Shown: positions 1 through 14,890 of the stretch, piece by piece
How the letters are laid out: every line of letters starts with the position of its first letter
How positions within the stretch are numbered: position 1 is the first letter of the stretch
DNA from: Diacronema lutheri
Lineage: Eukaryota > Haptophyta > Pavlovophyceae > Pavlovales > Pavlovaceae
NCBI GenBank assembly: GCA_019448385.1
Contig: JAGTXO010000066.1
Location: forward strand, 112,109-176,108
DNA length: 64,000 nucleotides
Direction: 5' to 3'
The notes under the pieces: generated by a model
Seen by the model: the letters and a program-made list of their open reading frames with translations, nothing else
Databases searched by the model: none
Told to the model about the DNA's origin: nothing
Program-made: the position numbers and the translations under genes

Positions 1-363
1 CTCAACCTCGCGCAAGCCTACTCCCTGCTGCAACTCGAGCAGCTGCCTTCCTTTGCCGTCTGGAACCTTGTGCTCGTGCTCGAGCGCAAGGCGCTGGCAG
101 ACTTGAAGGACGCTGAGGAGAAAACGATGGCGGAGCAGATGACGAGCATGCACCAGCTGCGCCAGAAGATGGCGGCGCAGCTGAAGCAGACGCACAAGCT
201 CGTCGCGCGCGGGCATCACGATGTGTTCGTCCGATTCCCCTTCGCCTGGCGCACGCCGTCGGCATCTGCTGTGCGCTCCCTGCACTCTTCTGCTTCTGGG
301 GCGTGGTGGCGATGGCTCACGCACTGGACTGGTCTCACGAGCAACAGTTCGTCTGACGGTTGA
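1..363 (+). CDS. C-terminal fragment of an unknown protein
   Basis: An open frame enters from the left edge in frame 1 and ends at a TGA at 361-363, giving the last 120 residues of a protein whose start lies outside the window. The first 75 residues are rich in Leu, Lys, Glu and Gln and look helical or coiled-coil; one stretch reads LADLKDAEEKTMAEQMTS. The final 45 residues are Ser/Trp/Arg-rich with no recognisable domain and could in part be read-through of an unspliced intron. It faces the large gene on the other strand, with about 50 bp between the two stop codons. No family is recognised. Confidence 0.5.
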   Translation, partial: LNLAQAYSLLQLEQLPSFAVWNLVLVLERKALADLKDAEEKTMAEQMTSMHQLRQKMAAQLKQTHKLVARGHHDVFVRFPFAWRTPSASAVRSLHSSASGAWWRWLTHWTGLTSNSSSDG

Positions 364-415
364 TCGACCTTCGCCGCCGCGGCATTTAAGCTGCGGTGTC
401 TTCGGCGTCCATGTG

Positions 416-6409
<5,994 letters not shown>

Positions 6410-6702
6410 CGCCTACCAGTTTTACAAAAATTGAGCGGCTCTCGTTCGCGCCCAAAAGGGAGGACAGAGCACTAGTACTAGTGGCAGCGCCGGTCCCGAC
6501 GCGCGTGTGCGAGCACCGTTCGCGCGTTCGCAGGCCAGTAGAACACCAAAGGGCAACCTCCGGGCTTTACGCCCGGACGCGTACGGAGTACTCGAGGGCC
6601 CCCGCGGCGTCATGCGGGCCGACGGCATCGAGGGCCATGTCCGCAAGGCCGCAACGTTGACGACCACCACGCGGACGCTGTCCCTCCAACCGCAAGCGCG
6701 CG
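6410..6702. other. Intergenic region
   Basis: 293 bp between the start of the giant membrane-protein gene and the stop of the next minus-strand gene. It should hold the promoter of the former and the 3' end of the latter. It contains a small palindrome (ACTAGTACTAGT near 6471-6482) and a GC-rich hairpin near 6561-6590. No gene or RNA is visible. Confidence 0.5.
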
Positions 6703-7332
6703 TCACCGCAAGAGCGTGTCGCCGCTCGTCTCGTCGGGTGGCGCTGGCGCCGTGAGCCAGCGGTGCACCGCTGCGGTCGAGCGCGGCACGAGCGGCGACA
6801 GATCGCAGAGGCGGTCGAACGAGGCGCCCGCGATCTCGCCGAGCGGCACGGCGCAGACGAGGGCGCGCGCGTCGTCGGGGTGCACACCACTGCCCTCACT
6901 GATCACGCGCGCCAGTTCGAGCTCAATTCGCGCCGCCTCGTCGGCCGCGTCGCGCGCGATGTGCTGGTCCTTGGTCGCCGCAAACTCAGCGAGCGCCTGC
7001 GCAAGGTGCGACGCGCTCGCGCAGGGCAGGACGGTAATGGCGGACGTGAGCAGGTCGGCGCCCAGTGCGAAAAGGACGTCGTTGAGCGCGTCGACCTCAA
7101 CCGCCACCACCGGGTGCCGGAACGTCTTGCACAACTTGGCGGCGCGCTCGCGCAGAAGTTCGCCCTCCGCAGTGTGGACGAGGAGAGCGCCGATACCACC
7201 CGGCGCGATCACGTCGGCGGGAAGGTCATCGCCGCCAACGACGAGGCGAATGGGGTGAAGCGCCTCGGCGAGCGCGCCGTGCAGCGCCGTCTCCGCCAGC
7301 CCGCGCCTCACGATCACCGCGCCGCCCTGCAT
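6703..7332 (-). CDS. Possible SPO16/FAAP24-like protein (ERCC4-type fold plus helix-hairpin-helix)
   Basis: A 209-residue, single-exon protein with an ATG at 7332. The N-terminal half alternates strand and helix in the order of the degenerate nuclease fold of SPO16 and FAAP24: a first strand AVIVRRGL, then IGALLVHTAEGELL, then HPVVAVEV and SAITVLPCAS. The C-terminal 60 residues (LVCAVPLGEIAGASFDRL) could form the tandem helix-hairpin-helix of that family. Members pair with an XPF/FANCM-type partner on branched DNA and act in meiotic crossover formation (SPO16) or crosslink repair (FAAP24). The match rests on pattern and size only, with no catalytic residues to check. It is divergent from the BRAP2-like gene. 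Confidence 0.35.
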   Translation of the reverse strand: MQGGAVIVRRGLAETALHGALAEALHPIRLVVGGDDLPADVIAPGGIGALLVHTAEGELLRERAAKLCKTFRHPVVAVEVDALNDVLFALGADLLTSAITVLPCASASHLAQALAEFAATKDQHIARDAADEAARIELELARVISEGSGVHPDDARALVCAVPLGEIAGASFDRLCDLSPLVPRSTAAVHRWLTAPAPPDETSGDTLLR

Positions 7333-7411
7333 GCGTCGGCGCCGTGGACGGCCGCGGCGGGCGGAGCTGCAGAGGTTGCCGAGTCTCAGTCAGTCCGCCC
7401 AACGCCAAGTC
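7333..7411. promoter_or_regulatory. 79-bp bidirectional promoter region
   Basis: The spacer lies between divergent ATGs at 7332 (minus) and 7412 (plus). It contains CTCAGTCAGTC at about 7386-7396, a motif seen upstream of several other genes here. An ATG at 7331 is in frame with the plus-strand gene but overlaps the minus-strand start codon, so 7412 is preferred. Confidence 0.45.
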
Positions 7412-8155
7412 ATGGCAAGGGCGATGGCGGGTGTGTTCTCCGAGGCGGTTCCGGCGCGCCCGCAGTGCTCGGTGGAGGTCGCGCAGGGCCCGCCCGCGGA
7501 CGACCTGTTCGAAAGGCTGCACGATCTGCCGTGCGTCGCGTGGCAGCTCCAGCGCGACCGCTCGTGCCGGGCCGTCCTCGACGCCGGACGCGCGCCGGTC
7601 CGATCAACGCTCGTGCTGATCGCAAACGTGCCGACGCACGTCGGCAAGCGGCAGCTGCGCTTCTTCTTCGGCGGGCTCGCGCCGCTCATCCGCGACGCGT
7701 GGCTCATTCATGACGGCGCGCCGCACCGCTACAGCGCCCTGCTCGGCGCGTGCTGCACGCAGCACGCGGAGGTGCTTCGGCAGCACCTCCACGGCCGCTC
7801 CTTCTCGCCCGTCGACGTCGAGGTGGCGATCGCGCTGCCGATCGCGCGCGTGCGCTTCGCGCCGGGCGCGCGCGCCCCCAACGCGAGCGCCAACGCCGCC
7901 GAGCGCGCCGCGGAGCCCGCCACGGAGCCGGAGCTCTGGCAGCCGTTGCCCACGTGCGCCGTCTGCCTGACGCGCCTCGAACCGTCCATCTCGGGCGCGG
8001 TGACGCGCGCGTGCACGCACGCGAGCAACTGCCTGTGCCTCGCGCAGAGCTGTTCGGCCGGCTGTCGCGTCTGCTCCGTCGTCGAGGAGACGCGTCGCGT
8101 GGCGGCGCTGGGCGGCGCGCGCGGCGCGCAGCGCGCGGTAGACTTCGCGAGCGGC

Positions 8156-8217
<62 letters not shown>

Positions 8218-8655
8218 GCTCAGCGCGGGTGAAGGCACGCTGGTCGGGCTTGACGGCGGCTGCGCGTCCATTGGCTCGAGCGTCTCGCCGCAGCAGCCGG
8301 CGTCGTGCGCGCGTGCGGCCGGCGCGTGCGTTGCCGCCGCGCCGCCGCCGACTCCGACGCTGCGGCCTGTTGCGTGCTCCGAATGCGGCGAGACGCGGCT
8401 TCTGTGGATCTGCCTGCTGTGCGGCACGATGGGCTGCGGCCGGTACGCGTCGATGCACGCGCACGCCCACTCCGTCCGGACAGGGCATTCTCTGGCACTG
8501 GACTTGAGCTCACAGCGCGTCTGGGACTACACGTGCGACCGTTTCGTTCACCGCCTGATGGCAATGGGCGGCGACGGCGACGACGACGAGCTCAACTTTG
8601 AGCTCGAGTTGCCCGACGGCGAGCTCGGGCTGCATGAGGGCGGTGGCGGCGCGAT

Positions 8656-8689
<34 letters not shown>

Positions 8690-9307
8690 TCGCGTGCAGT
8701 CGACACGGGCTCGTCCGCGGCGGGCGGCGACGGCAGCGGCGACGCGGAGGGCGGCGCCAAGCTGCAGCGGGTGCTGCGCGAGTATTCGCTGCTCCTCGCC
8801 GGGCAGCTCGAGGCGCAGCGCGCCTACTGGGACGAGCAGCTCGCGCACCAGGCGGAGTTGACCGCCGCCGACCTCGGGCGCGAGCGCGACGAGCTCGCGG
8901 ATGCGCTCTCGGCAGTTCGGACGGACGAGCGCGACGCTGCGCGCGCGAGCCGCGCGATCTCACGGCGCGAGCTCAACGCGGTGCGGCGGCACGAGAGCAT
9001 CCGGACCGAGCAGCGATTTACGCAGGACCTCAACGGCGAATTGATTTCCAACACGCGCGAGCTGCGCGCGCGCGTCGCGGTCGAGCGCGAGCGCGCCGAT
9101 GTGGCTGAGCGCGCGCTCGATGCGATGCGGCGCGAGCTCGATGCGGCGCTCGCGCGGCTCTCGGCGCCGGCCGCGCCCGAAACGGCGGCTGCCGTTGCTG
9201 CCGCGCCGCAGGCCGCCGGCGCCGAGCTGGCGCTGGGCGCGAGCGGCGCCCGCGGCGAGGCGCGGGCGCAGGCGGAGGCACGCGGGCACGAGCTGGCGCT
9301 GACGTGA
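7412..9307 (+). CDS. BRAP: BRAP2/IMP-like RING E3 ubiquitin ligase
   Basis: 631 residues in one exon with the complete BRAP2 order. The BRAP2-type RRM-like domain covers about 65-150 (STLVLIANVPTHVGKRQLRFF), the RING about 180-222 (starts CAVCLTRLEPS), a 21-residue polyglycine run about 248-268, a ZnF-UBP about 321-390 (CSECGETRLLWICLLCGTMGCGRY) is followed by a second polyglycine run, and a long coiled coil spans about 450-600. In animals BRAP2 binds ubiquitin and nuclear localisation signals, holds proteins in the cytoplasm and dampens Ras-MAPK signalling. The RING is unusual: where BRAP2 has C-x-H-x2-H, this protein has CTHASNC, so the second histidine ligand is Asn. Two further ubiquitin-pathway genes follow on the same strand. 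Confidence 0.88.
8155..8217. repeat. GGC microsatellite in the BRAP2-like gene
   Basis: About 20 GGC units between the RING and ZnF-UBP domains, read as polyglycine. A shorter one lies near 8659-8688. Confidence 0.9.
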
Positions 9308-9429
9308 TGGCGGGGCCGCGCGCGGCTCGCGCCGTTGGCCAGTTTGTGGTGTCTCGCTCGCCTCGCTGTCACTGAGTCAGACTGACTGAATTCAGAATTC
9401 TCTCTCTGTGCCGTTCAACGGTCACAACG

Positions 9430-11592
9430 ATGGGGATCCGCGGGCGCTCGACGATCATCGCCGATCTGTCGACGGCGCCAAAGCGGCAGGCCATCGAGGC
9501 GCGGGGCGCGCCTGCCGCGCCGGTGGCATCGCTCGCACATATTGAGCCGTCGCGCCGCGCCGCGCTGCCCGTGCCTGCTGGCATGGCCCCGCACGGCGCG
9601 TGCGGTCTCGTCAACCTTGGGAACACGTGCTACCTCAACGCGACAGTGCAGTGCCTTTTCCACGCGCCGCCGTTCCGCATGGCGCTCGCGCAGCTGCATC
9701 CGCGTGCGCTCGCGCCGGCGGCTGACTCGGAGGACGACGTCGGCGGCCAGCTCGGCCGGCTCTTCTCCGAGATGGCGTCCGTCTCGGCGGCGGACGCGCC
9801 TGTCGGCGCGTGCAGCGGCACGCCGGCCGACGAGGAGCTCGAGCGCGTGTCACGTGGCGCGGGCGCGAGGGGTACGTGCGCGGTTGAGCTGCAAAGCGGT
9901 TGCGTTGCGTCGGCGAGCATGGTGGCTGACATCGCCAAGCTGGCGGCCGCGCCGGCGAGCGATACGCGCCCGGCGCCCGCCGTGCATGCGCGCTGCGTGC
10001 GCCCCGCAGCGCTTGTGCGCAGCCTGCAGGCGGCGTACCCGCTCTTTGGCGCGGGCGCGCAGCACGACGCGCACGAGGCCTTCCGCGCGCTGCTGTCCGC
10101 CCTCGAGGATGGCGCGCAGTCCGGTGGCGACGAGGATGGCGCGCAGTCCGGTGGCGACTGTTCCGGCCGAACGGGCGGCGCTTCCGCCGGCCGGCGAGGC
10201 GGCGCGTGCGACATTGCGGCGCAGGCGTACGCTGACGACCACGGCCGCGGCGGCGCGCGCGCACACGGCGACGGCGCGTCTGCTTCGGCCAGTGCGCGTG
10301 GCGCGCGCTCAGCCGCACGGCCGCGTGGTGGGCGCGCGTCGGCGAGCGCGCGCGGCGCGCGCGTGCCGGCGTCGGCGGGCTGCGTCGCGCGACCGCCGCC
10401 GGTGCAGCCTGCGGCGCTCTTTGGCGGGCGCGTCTCGTACGTGACGCGCTGTCTCGAGTGTGACAGCGTGACTGAGCGCATCGAGCCCTTCGTAGAGCTC
10501 GCCGTGTCCCTCGTGCCGCACGCGCGCATGGCGGACGACGCGCGTCGCTCGCGGTCGCCGCCAGACTCGCCGGCGCGCGTCGCGCCCGCATCGCCGGCAT
10601 TGCTGGCTTTGCCGGCGCTCAGCTCCGGGCCGGGCTGCGAGATGCCCGTTCCGCCCATCTCGCCCGTCTCGCCAATCTCATGCCGGCCGCTCTGTTCACT
10701 CACGCGGCCGACATCCGTGCGCGTCGCCAGCCCCGCCGCGGAGCGCGGCGCGCGCAAAGGCGTGGGCGACGCCGATGGTGCGGGCAGCGTCGGCGGCGCG
10801 CACGGCGCTGGCGACGTGGTCAACGCGGCGCTACGCGCGCACTTTGCGCCCGAGCGCTTGCGCGGCTGCGACAAGTACAGATGTGAGACGTGCCGCTGCC
10901 TGACCGAGGCTGCTCGCACCGCGCGCCTCGCGCGGCCGGCGCCTCGGCTCCTCGCGCTCGCGCTCAAGCACAATGGCACGTTTGCGCTCGAGCCGCACGA
11001 TGGCGGCGACGAGTTGGGTGGCGCGGCGCCGGCGCGTGCGCTCGCCACCCGCTGCGGCGGTGACGGATGTGCGGCTGGTAACGGACGCGGCACGCTGCTC
11101 GCCGCTCCGCCGCTTCGCCTCTGCCTGGACTCGCTCGCCACGCCCGCGCCGCCGCCACCGCCCCAGCAACCACGCGCGCAGCGCGCGAGCGCTCGCCCGC
11201 GGCGCTCCACATTGCGCGCATGCGCAGCCGATGGCACGCGCGGACTGGGTATGGGTGCGGCGAGCGTTGGCACGGGCGTGGAGGCGGACGACGGCGCGTC
11301 TCTTGAGTACGAGCTCGTTGGGGTTGTTGCTCACTGCGGCATTTCGCTTGGCGTCGGGCACTACGTGGCGTTCGTGCGCTCGGCCGACGATGCGGACGGC
11401 GCGGGCACGGGGCGCGCCGGCGCGGAGCGCGCGCGCGTGCGCTGGATGTGCGCGGATGACGAAGACGTGTTCGACATGGGCGAGCCCGAGCTGCTGCGCG
11501 CGTTCGAGGAACCTTCCGGGAAGTGCGCGGGCGCGCTCCCGTATCTTCTGCTCTACTCGCGCACGGCTGCGGCCGCCGCTGCGCACGCCTGA
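9430..11592 (+). CDS. Ubiquitin-specific protease (USP, peptidase family C19)
   Basis: 720 residues, one exon. The Cys box is near residues 59-77 (GLVNLGNTCYLNATVQCL, catalytic Cys in TCY). A QHDAHE segment follows near 211, as in the USP QQDA-x-E motif. The zinc-binding pairs RCLECDS and YRCETC are present. The His box near 643 reads GHYVAFVR, followed by W-x3-DDE. All catalytic elements are therefore intact. Between the boxes are long Ala/Arg/Gly-rich insertions with no domain. It removes ubiquitin from substrates; the particular subfamily is not clear. The gene lies 122 bp after the BRAP2-like gene, and its leader has several ACTGA/TCAGT elements. Confidence 0.9.
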   Translation: MGIRGRSTIIADLSTAPKRQAIEARGAPAAPVASLAHIEPSRRAALPVPAGMAPHGACGLVNLGNTCYLNATVQCLFHAPPFRMALAQLHPRALAPAADSEDDVGGQLGRLFSEMASVSAADAPVGACSGTPADEELERVSRGAGARGTCAVELQSGCVASASMVADIAKLAAAPASDTRPAPAVHARCVRPAALVRSLQAAYPLFGAGAQHDAHEAFRALLSALEDGAQSGGDEDGAQSGGDCSGRTGGASAGRRGGACDIAAQAYADDHGRGGARAHGDGASASASARGARSAARPRGGRASASARGARVPASAGCVARPPPVQPAALFGGRVSYVTRCLECDSVTERIEPFVELAVSLVPHARMADDARRSRSPPDSPARVAPASPALLALPALSSGPGCEMPVPPISPVSPISCRPLCSLTRPTSVRVASPAAERGARKGVGDADGAGSVGGAHGAGDVVNAALRAHFAPERLRGCDKYRCETCRCLTEAARTARLARPAPRLLALALKHNGTFALEPHDGGDELGGAAPARALATRCGGDGCAAGNGRGTLLAAPPLRLCLDSLATPAPPPPPQQPRAQRASARPRRSTLRACAADGTRGLGMGAASVGTGVEADDGASLEYELVGVVAHCGISLGVGHYVAFVRSADDADGAGTGRAGAERARVRWMCADDEDVFDMGEPELLRAFEEPSGKCAGALPYLLLYSRTAAAAAAHA

Positions 11593-11657
11593 CAGCCTGA
11601 GCATGGGCATCGCGACCGCCCTCCTGCGCCCGACTCGCTGTCTGTCGTCAGTCAGTC

Positions 11658-14055
11658 ATGGGGGAACATGAATTATGGGTAGACGCGCCATTCCCGGGTC
11701 CCATGGCGGAGCTTCCGACGGTCTCCGTCCGCGTACGGCTCTCAACGGGCGCGACCCTGGACGTATGCCTGCCGGCAGACGCGACCGTTGGCGCGCTGCG
11801 CCAGCTGCTCGCCAAGCATACCGCCGTACCGCCCGGCGAGCAGGTTCTCCGCGCCGGCTTCCCGCCCGTCGCGCTCTGCGCCGACGACGGCGCCGGCCTC
11901 TCGTCGGCCCTCCGCCCGGGCGAGCTCGTCCAGCTGCTCGTGCCGCAAAAGCACACGGCGGCGAGCGCGCGCGCGCTGGCTGCAACGGTTGCGGGCGATG
12001 GCCTGGCCGCATCCGTTCTTGCGTCGCCGCCCGTGCGCGACGGCGCCATGCCAAAGCGTAAGGGCTCGCCCGCGGGCGGCGGCGGCGGCGGCGGCGGCGC
12101 GGGCGGCGCGCGGCGGCGGCGACCCGCCGACTCGGTGCTGAGGACGACCGAGGGCGGGGTGGGCGGTCTGGGCGAGGCGCTCGCGACCGCCGTCTCGAGC
12201 ACCGCCGCGCAGCTCGGCCGCGAGGACCCCGCGCTTGCGCTGCTCAAGGGCGCGGCGCAGGCGGAGCTGCGCGGCCGTTACGCCGAGGCGGCGGCCCTCG
12301 CTCGATATGGCGCCGTCGTCGGCGGCCGCTTCCGCTTCGAGGCGGCTGCGGCGTACCGGCTCGATGACGGTGCGCCCGTCGGACCGCGTCCGCCCGCGTC
12401 CGCGCCGTCGGCCGGCGCAGCGGCCGCAGCGGCCGCCGAGCGGCGCGCGGGCGCTTCCGATGCGGCGTGCGTCGCGCAGCCGGCAGCCGCCGCGGCCCCC
12501 GCGCCCGACTCGAGCGAGCTGCAGCCAAGCGCGACCGACGCCGAGCGCGCGCGCGGCTGGGCGGGCGCCGACGCGCCCGGCGCCGCGGCGGACCATGCGA
12601 CAGCCGACGGCGTGCCGCCGAATGGCCCGCCGCCACTCGCCATCGTGCGCTTTCGCGGCGCGCTTCTCGCGCGGCGCGATGAGGCGGAAGAAGTTGAGCT
12701 GCTCGGCCGCGCCGAGCTGCGCGCCGTGCTGCTGCACGTCGCGGCCGAGGCCGCGACCGACGCGGGCGACGGCGCGCTTGGCGCTGCGCTGGGCGGGGCC
12801 GCAGCAGCCGAAGCCGACGTTGGTGGCGACGCGGCGCGCGAGGCGGGGGTCGAGGAACTTGCGCCGGCCTGCGGGCCGGTTGCTGAGGCGATTGCACGCG
12901 CGCTGCACGTGCCTCGCGTCGCGGCGGCGTCTCCGCGCGTTTTCTGGTCCCTTGCGTGGTGGAGCCAGCAGCCGCAGTTGCAGCCGCCGCAGCCGCAGCC
13001 GCAGCCGCCACCGCCTTCGCGCCCACGCCCACAGCCGCTGCAGCCGCAGCCCGACGCGCTGACCAGCATCGCATGTGCACTCGCGCCCGAAATTGCGCCC
13101 GCGCTCGTTGGCGGCCGCGCGCCGACGGCACCGTCGCCCGCTGCCAGCGCGCGGCGCAGCGACGGCGCGAGCGGCGCGAATCCGGGCGCGAATCCGGGCG
13201 CGAATCCGGGCGCGAATCCGGGCGCGAATCCGGGCGCCCCCGCGTCGGATGACGGCGCGTGCGGCGGCTCGCCGCCCTTGGTGCGTCAGCGCGTGCACGG
13301 GCCGGCGGGTCCGGCCGCTGTCGGCGCACGGAGTCGCGCGCTCGCGGTGCGCGAGCGCGCGCCTTCGGCCAAGGCGCGCGACGCGCGCGACGCGGCGCGC
13401 TTGGTCGAGGCGAGCGCGGTCGCGCCTTCGACGCCGCCCGCGCGCTCGCCGCGCGGCAGCGCGGGCGGAGCTGGCGGCGCAGTTTTGGGCGTGGCATGGC
13501 GCCCGTCTCCCCAGCAGCCGGCGCCAGCAGCCAACGCCGGCGCGCGCGCACGGCCGCTCGCAGACGGGGCGGTAACTGCGCTCATTAACGAAGCGCATGC
13601 AGCGGTTCGACGTGCAGCCTACGGCGCGGCGGCCGACGCGGCGAGCCGCGCGCTCGAGCGGCTCGCCGGCACGGCGTCCGAGCGCGCGCGCGCCGCGGCG
13701 GCGACGCCTGCCGCGCGCGCTGCTGCTGCTGCAACGGCGGCCGACGGTGGTGGCGATGGCGCCGGGCCGTCTGCCGCGCCGGTCAGGCTGGGCGCACGCG
13801 CGCGCGCACAAGTCGAGGCGGACGCTGCTGAGGCGCTGCTGCTTGCCGACGAAGGCCACGCGCGGCTGTGCTTGCTCTACGGCACGGCGCTCGTCGGGTG
13901 CGTGCAGGACGTTCTGGCCACGCGCGCCGAGGCGGACGCGAACGTGGTGGCGGGCGGAGCGGCGGGCGCGCACGTGGCTGTGGCGGAGGTGCGCGTGGCG
14001 GGTGGCGACGTGGAGGAGGGGGGCGAGGGTGAGGGTGCGGGCGACGGCGACGGTG

Positions 14056-14101
<46 letters not shown>

Positions 14102-14768
14102 GGGGCTGGGGCTCAACGCGGAGCTGGAGATCGCCGAGCAGGTGCTCACGCTCGCCACCGCGCACTACGAGCGGCGTGTCGGGCCCACGCACCACGCGCC
14201 GGGCGGCGCGCGCGTCGGCTCCGCGGCGGCGCACGGCCGCGGCGGCGATGTCGACGGCGACGACGGCGACGACGACGACGACGCGGCGTTGCGGTTGGCC
14301 GACTGTTACGCGCGCACCGCCGAGCTGCTGAGCGTCAAGGCGGCCACACTGAGCGCCGCGTCGGAGGGAGCCGGCGGCGGTTCCGACGATGGCGGCGCGG
14401 CGCTCGCGCTTCTTGGGGCTGCCGCGGCCGCGCACGAGCGCGCGATCGGCACTCTCGGCGCGCTGTGCGCGGCGGACTCGCGCGAGCTGTGCGCGCAGCG
14501 ACTGCTGCTCGGCGTGTGCAGGCAGCAGCTCGGACAGGGCGCGCTCGCGCTCGCTGAGCTCCGCCGAGCCGAGGCCGGCGCGCGCGCGCGCGCAGACGCG
14601 CTCGAGCTGCGATGCGCGCGCGGCGGTTCGGCGGCGCAGCGATCCGAACTCGCGGAGGTGCGCGCGCTGCTCGCAGAGCTGCGCGCGCGCGCGGCCGAGT
14701 GCGAAGCGGAGCGCGGTCGGCTTGCGGACGCGCTGCTTGGGCGCGCGGGCGGGCGGCCTGGGCCGTGA
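11658..14768 (+). CDS. Large protein with an N-terminal ubiquitin-like domain and C-terminal helical repeats
   Basis: 1036 residues in one exon. Residues about 19-95 form a ubiquitin-like domain of the kind at the N-terminus of OTU1/YOD1 and NPL4 (VSVRVRLSTGATLDV, then FPPVALCADDGAG), a p97/Cdc48-binding fold in those proteins. No OTU protease motif follows. The middle is low-complexity Ala/Gly/Pro-rich with a (GANP) repeat. The last 350 residues contain alanine-rich helical pairs resembling TPR repeats, split by acidic GDGDGD and DDDDD runs. It starts 65 bp after the USP gene, which suggests but does not prove a shared ubiquitin role. A second start is possible at the ATG at 11703. Confidence 0.6.
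13174..13230. repeat. 12-bp coding repeat GGCGCGAATCCG, five units
   Basis: Perfect tandem repeat encoding Gly-Ala-Asn-Pro five times in the ubiquitin-like-domain gene. Confidence 0.9.
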
Positions 14769-14890
14769 GCGGGGCGCATCGCTCTGAGTGTCCGGCGCTC
14801 ACAGTCAAGTTGGCACTCACTCTCAGTTTGGACTTCGTGAAGTTTCCGCCATCGCCCAGCCTACCTTGCCCTCGCCCTCCCTGAGGGCTC

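Noticed and set aside
9630-11273. A 547-residue open frame on the minus strand
   Set aside because: Antisense to the USP gene at 9430, which has all catalytic motifs. The antisense product is low complexity.
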